Assembly (NCBI GenBank): GCA_022495005.1
Contig: JAGYXB010000184.1
Coordinates: 62,001 to 126,000 of the forward strand
DNA length: 64,000 nt
Source of the DNA: Rhyacophila brunnea
Taxonomy: Eukaryota > Arthropoda > Insecta > Trichoptera > Rhyacophilidae
Reading direction: 5' to 3'
The notes under the pieces are model-generated. The model searched no databases, was not told the DNA's origin, and saw nothing but the letters and a program-made list of their open reading frames with translations. The translations under genes were made by a program, and so were the position numbers. Below are positions 11,375 through 22,939 of this stretch, one piece after another. The stretch's first letter is position 1. The number at the start of each line of letters is the position of its first letter.

Positions 11375-12027
11375 ATAGTTGAGTGTGTAATTCCAATAGA
11401 AATTACTGAATGACATTTCATTTTATCTAGTGCACATCGCATTATAAAAATATGTATATAATTTGTAAAAATGCGCACGTACAAGAGAAGATGCGCAATT
11501 GATTTACCCTGTTGTGCGATCGGTTGATTAGCGCGCCGTTGATTCAAGTTGCGTTGAGTAACCAAGATGATAACGACTTGCTGATCTCAGCGCGGTAGAT
11601 TAAACTCGCGGTATGTACACTAAACAAAACTACAGGTAAATATTATCGGGTTGGGCAAAAGGCCGACAGTCATTTCTCATAAAGCTACTTTGTTACTTGT
11701 AGATATAGTGGATAGTGTTATAGAGATATGGAATTATAAATTGAATATATATTTTTTGTACTATCAAATTATAGCAAACCCAGTAAGGAGCTGACCGCAA
11801 TAATAAATAATATCCGGTTTTTACTTATTCAGTCATCCATTGACGCAAACAACAGACTCGATTATATTATTTTGATGGTATAAATAACGAATAATAATTC
11901 ATCGAAAATGTCACTCGAATCTAAGTACCTGGACCATTACTATCTCAACCTCTATAATCGCTCCGCACAATATGTCATTGTACCGAAATTCGGAACTCGG
12001 AACATTATAATAAGTAAACATACATAA
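11375..12027. other. Spacer
   Basis: A GC-richer patch at 11505-11615 (GATTAGCGCGCCGTTG) is unrecognised. No gene. Confidence 0.4.
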
Positions 12028-12385
12028 TTTTGACAAATACTTCTGAGAAAATATATTATAACCAATAGAAAAAATCTTTTTGAAAAAAGAAAGACACTCG
12101 GCATGAATCGAACCTGCATCGCTTGGGTCCATGTATAATCCATTATGTTACGAGGTGACATACTAATGACGACAAATTTTAACTACTGGCCTTTTAATAC
12201 CTGCTCATTAACATTCTTCCAAATCAAGCTACTATTGGCTATCGGTTTTTGTTTATTAAATCAAAGTAGGTACCTACTACTTCAATTACTAACCGACGTC
12301 ACGGATTTCTCCAATATTTTATGATGTAACTTAGAATGGTACATTCTTAAATCTTGTGAATTATTCGTTGAATAAAATAAATAGA
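12028..12385 (-). mobile_element. tRNA-containing repeat family 3, copy a
   Basis: Read on the minus strand: a block with CGTGACGTCGGTTAG, then AAACAAAAACCGATAGCC, then a tRNA-like segment (about 12090-12160; B-box-like GGTTCGATTCATGCC), then the tail TTTTTTCTATTGGTTATAAT and ATATTTTCTCAGAAG. The bracket motif TTATTCAACGAATAATTCAC (minus strand) marks the outer 5' side. Unlike an ordinary SINE, the tRNA-like part sits two thirds of the way through the conserved unit. Colinear with the copy at 49772. Confidence 0.75.
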
Positions 12386-12914
12386 TAATTAATAATTTAT
12401 TAATTATCATATTAAGTATTCTACGTACTGTAACATATTATTGTACCGACCGTTACGCTGCTAATAAAACTCGCTCCTGCATCCATTTTAGACTTATCCA
12501 TCATCATCCTCAACGCTATGACCTACGACACATCGAACCCCAGAGTGCATTAGTTAAAAAGTTATTTTGATTTTAAATATAATGTACTTAATGCAATAAT
12601 GAACAATTGAAAATGAAACTTATTAGGATATCATAATATCCGCCCAATGATGAATTCTATAGGGTATTTTCATGACAGGAGGCCCCTTCAAAATGTTCAT
12701 AAAACAAGCACAATCGCTGAAAACCCCACTTGGTTTCCTGTTACGGGCCTACTTATGATTGTAGGGCAGTTGAGTGTTTGAAATGGCTTTATCTACCATA
12801 TAATCCTACTTTCGTTTTGATAGGCCCTATATGGAATGCATGGATAACTTATACCATCATCATCTTTTTATATTGATAGTATTTTAAATATAATAAGATA
12901 TAATATTATATACT
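12386..12914. other. Spacer
   Basis: No supported feature. A moderately GC-rich patch at 12440-12550 and another at 12670-12770 are unrecognised. Confidence 0.4.
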
Positions 12915-13062
12915 CGGCGGCTTTCGTGGTGCAGTGGGTAAGTCGTTGGCTTTCCGCCTGAGAGTTCTGGGTTCGATTCCCGGTGAGGACACAATATTTA
13001 TGTGTTTTTCTCAAAGCCTGGGTGTTTGTAATTGTTTAAAATTACTAAACAATCAGTGCCAA
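12915..13062 (+). mobile_element. SINE2 (tRNA-derived), copy a
   Basis: The head contains an A-box-like GTGGTGCAGTGGGTAAG and a near-canonical B box GGTTCGATTCC (12972-12982). The tRNA-like part ends in GAGGACAC, followed by the family body TTTTTCTCAAAGCCTGGGTG and TTTAAAATTACTAA. Minus-strand copies lie at 26975 and 45016. The 3' boundary is uncertain. Confidence 0.8.
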
Positions 13063-13239
13063 AACCGATCTATATGCATTATAAATTCCAAAGCATATAT
13101 TTTTTTATCAATTCGAGATCTGTCAAATGTCGTTATCATGAAGATTTTGAAAACAATTAATAATTTACTGTACAGCAAATATTTAATATCATTTTATTTA
13201 TTTAATACAACTATTTAATATAACAAACAACAACAATAT

Positions 13240-13440
13240 GTCGCTCGGAAAATGGATAACCGATAGACAAAAGGAGTCATACAGTGAAAATACAATTAAA
13301 CAGCCACAAGGTCGCCAAACCAAAACCTGCTGGATCGACAAACTCACCAAAATTCGATAAACGCAGAGTTAAATAAACTTGGGGATACTTTCGTCTAGTT
13401 GTAGGTTGACCCCGTCAGATAATGATGATAATGATGCTTT
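13240..13440 (+). mobile_element. Possible LINE 3' end
   Basis: The translation near 13240-13345 includes GKWITDRQKESY and TCWIDKLTKIR, reminiscent of the 'R--W-D-L' C-terminal block of non-LTR retrotransposon ORF2. It is followed by stops and an ATGATGATAATGATG-like tail typical of insect LINE/SINE 3' ends. The match is short and could be coincidental. Confidence 0.35.
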
Positions 13441-16400
13441 ATTATCAAAGTCCACTCCCGCATACTGTGAAATCAGCAATCTGCTCTCCATCCAGCATTT
13501 CTCGCCATGTCAGTTCTGAAGGGCGTACATCACCCTTGTAGCGTTATCTGTAGGACAGTTTGCTGGGTTATAACAAAATGTTGTAAAGTATCGCACTCTC
13601 GAGCGACATTTTAAGTAGAAGTCAAGAGAAGCCATGGAGTGAGGTAGCTGCTCACAAACTGTCTATGCTGCTGTCGTACCAGTGTATTCCTATGATTCAA
13701 CTAAAGCATCGACTTATAAGACGTAAAAATTAAGACTTTTGTGCTTTTATCAGATGCCATGACTTAGTTACATAAGATAACAAGTATATTAATAAAGCGT
13801 TAACTGCAGAGATATAATGGAGACCATCTATGACGTACATACACCTAAGGCTGTCAAAAACTATTGATATTTTTTTACCGATACTTCAATACTATTTTAT
13901 TCGATAATGACATCCCCACGCATACTCATTGATTGATAACATCAATAATATGTGTATTTCAAACATTCAATGATATCCTAATTATGTACCATACCACTTT
14001 TATTATGCAGTAAGTTTTGCGCTATAGGGAAATATAATATAATATATTATTAAGTATATTTTTAATCAAGCCTAAATATTGAAAGAATAAATAGGCCCGG
14101 CCCCTATGAACAACTACATTAATAATTTTTATTTGTTGTAACACGTAGCCGAAATTTTCCTGGATACATGCAACATTTTAATCGTGTTAAAATATATATT
14201 TTGAAAACCTTTCACTTTGATTCGAAACAAATGAGTTCATACGGAATTTATGTACAAGGAAATAAAACGACCATGCGTTTTTGTCACGTACATACGCCTT
14301 AACTCTAAAATGGCGTTACGATCCGTTAAGATAAAAATGAAAATTAAAGCCCCTTCACCGCACAAAAACGAGAGGAAAGGGGATGTAACCCACCCTCTTA
14401 GCGGCATGATAAGGATCTACATGGAAATAAATAATTGAAACAACCCCGGGGCGAACGCCGATAATATCTCTGTGGCCGTGCAAAAAATACCTAAGGTTTC
14501 TTTATTTTTTATTTTTTTTTCATTTTTTTTTTGTTTTCGTATTCGATTCGATAAAAATAAATCATACTTCAAGGTTCTTGTATTTATATTACGCTCTGAA
14601 ATCTTGATGCTGAAATTGATATCTGAATGTGTATTTATTTCTTATTGCTTTCTCGAGACGCCCACTTGATTTTGTTCGCGTTCGAGCAGAAAAAAACATT
14701 TTTGAAGAGTTTGAACTATCACTAGAAGGTATGCTATGAATTTTTATACTACATACAATATACGATGGCGACTTCACAACGTTTTCTGAGTGCTTAATTA
14801 CGATTAAAAAAATGTCGTTTTATGCTTGCCGTTATGCCAAAAAATATATAATAATTAAATACGTATAGTACTCGTACCTAAAAAAATCATTCTCCACGAC
14901 AGAAACGTTTGTTGAAAAATATCGATATGGAAAGCATTTAAATTAGTAGCTTAATTGGTAATGCTGTTACGTAGATTGCTGTGGATATTGAGCAGTAGCG
15001 AAGGGTGGAGGTAGGCTATGAAGCAAGATGTGTGGCAAGATCTGCCATAAATAGTACACATTATAGTTTGTTCGTCAGACATATTCGTTTTTATTGAACT
15101 ATTGAAGTCTACAATTTAGCTATTTTTAAAATCAATTAAACTCTGCCTTAACCAAACCACAATAGTTTTGTTATATTTTAGGTGATACCACGAAGTTGTG
15201 TATACTTTTCATTAAAATTTATTTGTTATCGTTATATTACACATTTTGTTGGTTTATTTTTAAAATTCATTAAGCCCCGCCTAAACCAAGCTATAATAGA
15301 TAAAAATATTATTCTATCTATAAAATATCCAATGTTATGTATGATTTAATTTCATAATTTTAGATATGTTATTAATATACGAGTATTTTTACTCTTATTT
15401 ATTATGGCTTGGTATCACAGGGAACCAACACCATCTGTAAAAGTGTAGTAATATGTAAATGAAAACAAATATTATGACAAAATTTAGTGTACACTATTAA
15501 TGGCGGATCTTAATAACCTCTGATGTTGAGTGATACTCCATTTTTATATGTAAATATTGTTTGTATGTAAATATGTATAAAGCTCTTCCGTATGTAGTAT
15601 TATTTAATCCCCAATTTGTTAAGGTTGAAGCTTTTGAATTTATTATCTTTCCGTGAGCTTTTTTATATTTTCCGTGTAGTTTCTATTTGACAAAATATTT
15701 TCAAAGCTTTCCAAAAATATAACTGAAGAAACAACCAAAATAAGCTTCCGCATCACCGCAAACAACCTGTCCATAGACAGAGCAGAATAAATGCAAGCCG
15801 TATTTATGCTTGAGAGAAAACAACATCGTATTGGAAAAATTGAAATGAAGATTGTCCTAAAGCTTTTCGATTTGATTTGTTGTGATTGAGAAAGCGGTCG
15901 CTCGGTCGGGGACAAGTAGAATCGTATCTGAGAAAAACTATGAGGAAAAAATTGAACGTAGAAAATTGATGCCTTAAGATGTTGATATTGCTTTTCTGAA
16001 GGTTGATATCTAAATATGTTTGGTTTTTTTTTGTATTTTCTCGGTATTATATAAATATGAGTTTGCTTAGATAGGTAACATATTTCTTCCTAATCACGTT
16101 TTGTAGCTTTATTTCTTATAAAAGATAATTTATTTTATTGTGGTCAAGAAGCTAATAATAATATAATAAGTAGATACATAATGACATTTATTTGTGAAAT
16201 GTTGATTCAACATTTAGGTACTTATTAGGTTATCACTTTTATATTTAATTCCGAATTTTTTAAATCTATTTATTAACATAAACGTATTTCCACGAATAAC
16301 ATAAAAAATTGCATGTTTTGTCACGAAGTTTTGTACTAAAATTTTAATTAAAAAGAATTTTTAAATTATCGTTATGATTTTTATACAAATACAAATTCAA

Positions 16401-16576
16401 TTATAAGTAGATTTTTTTCACCTTGTCTTTCGATTTCCTTTTTTAATTAATAAAGGTGGTACTGTAAACTGTATGACCCAAAAATCTATTTATAATATTA
16501 GAAGTTTACAATACAACCGTGTAATATTATATCATTTCCGTGACTTAAAAAACTTGCAACATGGTTAACTTAAGTC
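13441..16576. other. Long stretch without recognised elements
   Basis: No gene found. A local direct duplication occurs at about 15122-15165 and 15256-15301 (TTTTTAAAAT, AAACTCTGCC/AAGCCCCGCC, TAAACCAAG). Poly-T and AT-rich tracts are frequent. Open frames at 14250-14777 and 15643-15915 show no recognisable domain. Confidence 0.4.
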
Positions 16577-16920
16577 GTGTCCGGAAATCTGCACGTATGC
16601 AGTTCGCCGTATCACACTTCACCGTGAAATCTTGTATCGAAAATAATATATAGTCGTATATTAAAGACCGTCCAACCTCTTTGGGTCGTATAGTACTAAG
16701 ATAAAACTCATGTCTAAATAAAACACGATTCTTGTCGGTTTACAGAAAACCACCGGCAAACAAATTTTGAAAATAGCCGATATACTGGATTATTAATTTG
16801 TTAGGTTAGGTTAGGTTTTCATTGCTTGGGGAACATAATTATTGTTTGCAATGCTCCATGAACAACGCGTAATGTGAACTGTGCTACGATGAAATATTAT
16901 ACGTACAATTTACATATTAT
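16577..16920 (+). mobile_element. TTAGG-bearing repeat, copy B
   Basis: Colinear with 9481-10190, without its internal extra segment. It carries a TTAGG run at 16800-16817 and the flanking signature GATATACTGGATTATT. Its outer end, TGCACGTATGCAGTTCGCCG, also resembles the ends of the foldback at 31498-31882, linking the families. Confidence 0.75.
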
Positions 16921-17264
16921 TATAACCAAATTAAGTAATACTATTGATAGAATCTTATTAAAATAAGAATAAGTAATTCTGTTATTTTTTTAACAAAAAA
17001 AAATCAATGTATTAAAGCCATTTTGGGTTTAATTTATTTTTGACTTGAGCAATGTTGGGTAATACTAATAAAATAATCATATTATATTACAAAAAATAAA
17101 ATAATTTAAAACTGTTTGATATATTATATATATGATATAAAAAATGTAGGTTGACAAATAATAATTATTTATTGTGGCAAACGCAAATGCTTAAATGCTA
17201 TGAATCTGTGACTCTAAGTTGGCTAAATACACACGTCACTGATTCTATGCGGAGTCCAAGATTA

Positions 17265-17460
17265 TTAGAAACTACTGGTTTCGTCGGCAACCGTGGTTGC
17301 TAGACCAAATACAGTGAGACTGGAAATCCCCAAAGGAGTATCTGTGTCAATGCAAGCAGCACTGCACATTGATTTTGTTTTCATCGCATTCAGAAGAAGA
17401 CCCGCATGGTTTGCGATCGCAACGACAGTATTTACAGTGACTTCCAATCATTCAATCATT
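17265..17460 (-). mobile_element. LINE fragment: reverse-transcriptase palm remnant
   Basis: On the minus strand the frame reads VNTVVAIANHAGLLLNAMKT then KSM. This resembles the RT segment just after the YADD box, where 'GL-(I/L)N--KTK' is a well-known conserved block. The catalytic aspartates are not recoverable upstream, where stops intervene, so only a fossil remains. It lies about 0.5 kb from a second minus-strand ORF2 fragment (17976-18545) and may or may not derive from the same insertion. Confidence 0.5.
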
Positions 17461-17975
17461 GTGTCAGGGATACGTCAGTTACAAAATTTTAGTCCACAGT
17501 CGATTCTAATAATAGTGCCCTATCTAAATCAATTGATGACATAATATAATATTTGTGGAGTGTAGTGATGAAAGTACAGATTGGAGGTTGATCCGATCAA
17601 TGGAGGAGCGAGTTTATTGCTAACGAGTAAATAAGAACAATGGTAAAATGACAGTAAATAGTTATGATACTGTTATGAAGCCTGAGGCTCGGTGGAAGAT
17701 AATGTTGTTGCCACGAGAATTACTGATTCGACTTTGATTAAGATTGATAAGATTTAGACTGACTTACTCATCATCTATGACCCGCTATTTAAATAGGTGC
17801 ATGAATATTCGGTAAATTGCTGATGAAGTTTGCAATTGGGGAATCTCCGCATTATTGCATTTCGAGCGTTTTGACAAAATCAAAGAATATCATGCATGAA
17901 GAATATGATGACAATAGATGTGATGATTGTGCGATAGTTTAAATGACTTGGTTATTTTTACATTGTTGAAATAAT
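17461..17975. other. Spacer between LINE fragments
   Basis: No feature recognised. Confidence 0.4.
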
Positions 17976-18545
17976 GCTTCTTCTTCTTATTGTGCCATCT
18001 CCTAGCGGAGGTCGGCCACCATCAAGGCGATCTTACCGTTATCGTCTGCTACCCGGAACAGTTCAGTGGAGCTGCACTCGTACTAATCACGGGGGTTCTT
18101 AAGCCACAAAATGCGGCGCCGTGCTCTGCTACGCTTCCCATTGATCTTTCCTTGAATGAGAAGTTGGGGAATGCTATATTTTTGTCCTCTCATAATGTGG
18201 TCGAGGTACTGTTGTTTCCTGGTTTTGATACTACGTAGAACTTCTCGGTCCTTCCCCATTCGATTGAGAACTTCAATATTTGTCACCCGGTCCAAGGAAT
18301 TTTGAGGATGCGTCTATACAGCCACATCTCGAAAGCTTCAAGTCTCCGTGACATCTCTTGGTTTAGCGTCCATACTTCCATATCATAGAAAAGAATTGAG
18401 AGAACATAACAACGTACCATACGCAGTCTCAGACCTAGGTTAAGATCTCGATTGCTAACGAGACGTCTCATTTTGAGAAAGGCGCTCCTTGCGATCTCAA
18501 TTCTAGTTTTTATTTCCAGAGACTGGTCCCATTTCTCATTGACCC
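17976..18545 (-). mobile_element. LINE fragment: ORF2 C-terminus with frameshift
   Basis: Two adjoining minus-strand frames form one ORF2 tail. The first (18283-18545) reads EIKTRIEIARSAFLKMRRLV, then RMVRCYVLSILFYDMEVWTL and FEMWLYRRILKIPWT. The second (18083-18295) continues with DRVTNIEVLNRMGK, QYLDHIMR, GKINGKRSRARRRILWLKN. The order matches the C-terminal region of insect endonuclease-reverse transcriptases, with an 'EM--YRR-L-I-W-D-V-N--VL' junction. One frameshift at about 18290 joins them. The AAGAAGAAG-like end (plus strand TTCTTCTTC at about 17978) is a plausible microsatellite 3' tail. 5'-truncated and dead. Confidence 0.85.
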
Positions 18546-18639
18546 ATGTACCTAATTATTTATAATGGGAAATATGGAGAAATACTGCTGAAGAGGTCCA
18601 AAATCATTGACCCATACTAATAGATATTAGGTGTCCACC

Positions 18640-19081
18640 AAATGCCGCCTATTCGAAGCTTGTATTCTGATGGTGCTGCTTTACGATTGCGAATCATGGC
18701 ACTTTACGAAGGCGACCATATACTGAGTTTTGAAAACAGATGTTTGCGACGGATACTGTATGTGCAGTGGGGTGGTATGACTTTAGCAGCAATGAAGAGA
18801 TAAGAAAACACACCAAGCGGCATCTCATTATGTTGAGAGTGAAGAAGTGACGTTAGATCTGGCTCGGTCACGTGCTGCGCTTGTCAGAAGAGAATTTAAA
18901 CCTGGTTTACTTGTTTTTCAAACCAACTTGATTCCGGCGTTCTGGGAGGCCGCTAAATACTATCTATAGAGTGTATAAAGTGGAGTTACGGGATACTGGT
19001 TTGTCCTGGAACGATACAAGAAGACTGGCGAGCGACAGGGACTCTTGGAGGCGCCTCGTGGTGTCCATATACTCTAACTAA
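18640..19081 (+). mobile_element. LINE fragment from a different family: ORF2 C-terminus
   Basis: Across shifting frames the translation gives FENRCLRRIL, WLGHVLRL, RRSGRPLNTIYRVYKVEL-like sequence, GLSWNDTRRLASDRDSWRRL, and ends VSIYSN stop at 19081. This is the typical end of ORF2 in a LINE family distinct from those at 2790 and 17976. Several frameshifts and stops disrupt it. It faces the 17976-18545 fragment with about 95 bp between them; both sides of that gap carry CATTGACCCATR-like words. Confidence 0.8.
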
Positions 19082-19132
19082 GGGGTGGATATGGCCGAAA
19101 AAGTGTATAGTTTTGATTGATTCCTTACGTGA

Positions 19133-19497
19133 TTAAGAGCATACTTCAGTGAAACGGCAAATAATTTTCAACTATAGGTGCGACGAAATTCTGGACTCGC
19201 TGGCAATCGGAAAGTTGACCTGTGAACACGTTAATTTGTTTCGTGATGGCGACGGGGGTATTAATTCTTAAATCGTGTAAAGATGACTAAAAAACGTTAC
19301 ACATTTACTTGAAAAAGAAAACATGTCAATGAATATATTATTATTGTTACTAATAGAACAATAAACTGAACATTAAATGGACGCATGTTGGATTTATATG
19401 ACAAAGTATATTTCGTTCGGCACGCGTCATTTGCACAATCCGCGCATCGCCTAGCCACGATCTTTTCAGACCATGCCTCAAATGAAGTATAGCCTTA
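19133..19497 (+). mobile_element. TTAAG-ended MITE, copy 3
   Basis: Full-length copy: starts TTAAGAGCATA, ends TATAGCCTTA. Colinear with 7765-8116, and includes the roughly 20 bp missing there. No convincing target duplication remains. Confidence 0.75.
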
Positions 19498-20039
19498 CGA
19501 AGTCGTCGACACCTGGCACTTATTAGAAAAAAAACTGGCTAATAATGATGATTAAAATGAGCCTAATAAAATAATATTATAACAAGACTAATGACGTAAT
19601 TTCTCATATTTAGGTATCTTTATATTAGGGGTTAACTGTGGACGTACCTACAACAAATTTAATATCGCCATTAACACGGTATTCGTTACACGGCTACGTG
19701 GAGGGCAAAAATGTCATAATGTATGATATTAAAATAAATTTCCACGACCCAGTTCGCGAGAGACGACTCCTCGACTTAGATGGATGTAGACGAACGTGCG
19801 TTATCTCATTAACTTCAACATTCGAGGAGAGGCTCACTGCGAAAGTCCACGCCGCTGTCGTGTTCGCGACTCACTTGACGCATGCACGGAATAACAAGTA
19901 ACGCGCGATATCTTTTACAAAGGTACATACATACTCGCACGAGACTTTTATTGAACTCTACGTGATGTTCTCCGGCAAAGATACATCAGTGACAGTTCGT
20001 AAGTCATCATTAATAATAATACTTAGTAACGTACGCAAT
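19498..20039. other. Spacer with an unexplained 88-codon open frame
   Basis: 19638-19901 (+) is open from an ATG to a stop and is richer in GC and CpG than its surroundings (CGCGAGAGACGACTCCTCGA). I recognise no domain and see no splice or poly(A) context, so I do not call it a gene. Confidence 0.3.
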
Positions 20040-20701
20040 AAATATGAGTTGCCTAGAGTCATAACTCACATATTCCAAAAATCAGAGCACTGTTTTTTGT
20101 AATTAGAAGAAAAGTAATAAAATCTCTTTAATGTTAATAAGTGATTGAGTCCATTTACATTATTTTTTTAATATATACAATACTCCTAAAGCTGCAGACC
20201 ATGGCCCCTACAAGGGGGGGGCTGACAGGGCTCTTGCCTAGGGGCCCGGGCTCAGGAAGGGCCCGGCGTGATTAGTCGACCGATAAGTGAGATAAACACA
20301 GACCACAAAGTTGCTCTAATAGTAAAAAAGTCGCCTGCGGAGCTACTTTAGTTAAATAATCATCAATAATTAAAATATTTGATTTAACGATGCAATTTTT
20401 AACTGTCTGCCGATGCTCGACAACTCCATAATTCAAATGGATTAACATATTAAAAATACAAAAAAATCGCTAAAAATACACCTTAATTTTACCGCGTACA
20501 CCATGAAAAACGCTACTGTAGTGCATCACACTGCCTTTACCTTTAGCGATAGGTAGAAGGGGCTACCAAACATCCTAGCCTGGGGGCCCGGTTCAGGATG
20601 TGGGGGCCATGCTCCAGATACACACTATGAGAAATAGAGCTCACTGATTGATAACAACGGCCTTGATGACAGAACTCAAAATTATTCATTGAAAAATGTC
20701 A
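20040..20701. repeat. Older dispersed repeat, interrupted by a nested element
   Basis: The flanks of the 20200-20614 insertion match, in reverse orientation, 48800-49140. Landmarks are GAGTTGCCTAGAGTCATAAC, CTAAAGCTGCAGAC, ACACACTATGAGAAATAGAG and TTATTCATTGAAAAATGT. The locus at about 49050 reads CTGCAGACACACATCACAC uninterrupted, so it is the empty-site paralogue. Confidence 0.7.
20200..20614. mobile_element. GC-rich 415-bp insertion with CATGGCCCC termini
   Basis: The ends are CATGGCCCCTA and the inverted TGGGGGCCATG. CAGAC (20195-20199) and CAGAT (20615-20619) flank it, a probable 5-bp target duplication. Near each end is a direct GC-rich module (GCCTAGGGGCCCGGGCTCAG, and GCCTGGGGGCCCGGTTCAG). 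The interior has TGAGATAAACACA and TCGCTAAAAATACA. Related sequence occurs at 26311-26720 (interior of a hAT-like element) and, as a right end only, at about 37960-38035. No coding frame. Confidence 0.7.
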
Positions 20702-20818
20702 GTTGGCATCGTGATCAAAGTTTAAAATGTCTAGCTAGTCGGGAAGTTAGTTAAAAATCGAATGCAAGATTTATACTGAATAAACAACCGCCGGACAAAT
20801 AAGAATACGAGCTAATAA
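20702..20818 (+). mobile_element. Partial copy of the ~0.45-kb MITE at 22526/27341
   Basis: Shares TTAAAAATCG, CAACCGCCGGACAAATAAGA and ACGAGCTAATAA with the copy at 27341-27823. Both ends are missing. Confidence 0.6.
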
Positions 20819-21319
20819 TAATTACATAATTCCTAGAAAAAAATCTATTTAATGAGACTTCAACCCACATCCATCGCAAACCGAGCAGTTAGTTTTACTG
20901 ATTAACCTTTCAATATAATACTACTATTAATACAGCGAATCCTATACAACAATCCATCTTATATGTTATTTTAAATTTCGTTAATTTTAGAACCATATTT
21001 TGTTATTTTTAAATCAATTTCTTAACCCTGCTTACTAACTTTGATTACTAGATGGTGTCAGGAAAATTAAAAAAATATATATTTTTCAGCTATGTACTTG
21101 AACAGGACAATGTTACTTAAATCAATATTTTTGATTTAAGAAGATAATGAAGAATATAAAAGATTTAAGAAGTCAGTGAATATTCATCGTAGTTTGGAAG
21201 TAGAAATTTTCTTAATGTGTATTATATTATATTTTAAAATTCTTTTCAAATTATGTATCAGAATTTATATATCACTCCACAAAATCTCATTAAGGGGGAG
21301 AGGCATGCCAGCAGAGAAC

Positions 21320-21964
21320 CTAGCGGAAAAATACACAGCTTGCAAATTGAGATTTTTTTTGATAATTTACAATTTCAACTGTATTAATTAATAATTATGT
21401 ATCTGAAAACATTAAAAAGATTTTTTTTTAATTCAAAAATAAACTTACAATAAAATTGTAAAACAATGTAATAAAATGTAAATTCGTTGCAGGGTCATAC
21501 TCGTATATTATTATTAAAATTTAGTTTATTAAGATTTAAATTTTTGACCGGTCTTATTTTAGGTATGGTCCCAATATTGAAAATTGATTTGATATAAATA
21601 AAAAGGAATTCAATTTATACACATTTATATTTTTATAAAAATCGATGTATTTTAAAATAAATATAAAAAAATACTAATACGATGAATTAGTCAAAAATCT
21701 AAACAGTCAAAAATTGAAAACTGAATAAACTAAATTTTAATAATAAATATGACCAAAACATAATTATAATGTATTAATACGGTATGACCCTGCAACGAAT
21801 TCACATTTTATTACAATTGTAAGCTTATTTTTGAATTAAAAAAATATATATATTTTTAATATTTTCAGATACCTACATATTATTATTTATTAATTAATAC
21901 AGTTGAAATTGTAAATTATCAAAAAAAAAAAATTCAAATTGCAAGCTTCGTATTTTTCCGCTAG
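21320..21964. mobile_element. 645-bp foldback element
   Basis: Two arms of about 230-260 bp pair almost throughout. The left arm (21320-21550) runs CTAGCGGAAAAATAC, AGCTTGCAA, GATAATTTACAATTTCAACT, GTTGCAGGGTCATAC. The right arm (21700-21964) is its reverse complement, with GTATGACCCTGCAAC and GTATTTTTCCGCTAG. The ends are symmetric CTAGCGG/CCGCTAG. Small indels distinguish the arms, mostly in AT tracts. Non-coding; the superfamily is unassigned. Confidence 0.85.
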
Positions 21965-22525
21965 TCTATTAGTCTTTCTACCCTCTACTAGTAGTTAGAA
22001 GCAATAAAGACTCCTCGCAAATAAAATAAAATTAAAACTGTTAAAAACTTTCAGTACCTACGTTTATATCGGTTTTTAATTAAATTTGTAATATTGGACC
22101 TAATTTAAAAACGGTGAAGGGGAGCTGAATATATTTTTGATTATGCGTGGCAGGAGAGGTACAACTACGAACTGTAGGTACGCGATATTATGTATGTAGT
22201 TATCTCCCTGTCATCTTATATACAAAAGTATAACGACTTTGTTAGAAAGGTCATGTTTCAATTAGTATCGAATACACTCAACTACAATTTATCAGATAGG
22301 GGTTTTTTTTAAAGTATTTTTGTTTCAGAGTACCTATTTTCTAAATTATATTCTTGATATAACATTTTTTTAGATTATAGTATGACTGACTTACCTTCTT
22401 CTACGACAATTTGTTAAGATTTTATATAATAATGATTTTCATCTGTTAAGATCTCGATAAGTGAAACCGGGGTCTTAATAATAATATATTCAACTATAGA
22501 AAGGCAAAAGAATGTAACCCTCAGT
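21965..22525. other. AT-rich spacer
   Basis: Nothing recognised. Confidence 0.4.
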
Positions 22526-22939
22526 GTATTTTACAACGTTTTTCTTAGCTCGTATTCTTATTTGTCCAGTAAAAATCTTCCTATCGATTTTTATCAAACT
22601 TCACGACTAGCTAGACATTTAAAACTTTTAGAATATATCAGAACACGATGCCAATGCATTTTCTAATACTTTTAGCCATCTTTAAGTAGAATTGAATTCA
22701 TTTTCAGTTAATTCTCTTTTGTATGAAAAGTTATTTTGACACCATTATTGTTTGCTTGAGGTCTAGGGGTTCTAGAAACTTAATTATTAATATATACGTG
22801 CGTTACTATGGAAATCAATATGATATGTCAAGTACAAAATTTTTTTAACGTTTAAGCTAATCAAGTCAAGTTTATATGGTTCAACAGAAAATTTAAAAAC
22901 GTTGTATATAAAAGGTTCTTTTCATCTTGTAATTATTTT
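22526..22939 (-). mobile_element. ~0.45-kb MITE, minus-strand copy
   Basis: Inverted relative to 27341-27823, which it matches over the whole length: GTATTTTACAACGTTTTT outer end; TTTTTAACTAACTTCCCG-like block; CGTGCGTTACTATGGAAATC; CAACAGAAAATTTAAAAACG; TCTTGTAATTATTT. Because ACAACGTTTTT at one end and AAAAACGTTGT near the other are inverted, each copy looks like a separate MITE. Confidence 0.7.

Noticed and set aside
12915..12990. Functional tRNA gene
   Set aside because: Good A and B boxes, but followed by a body shared with two other loci, so a SINE head.
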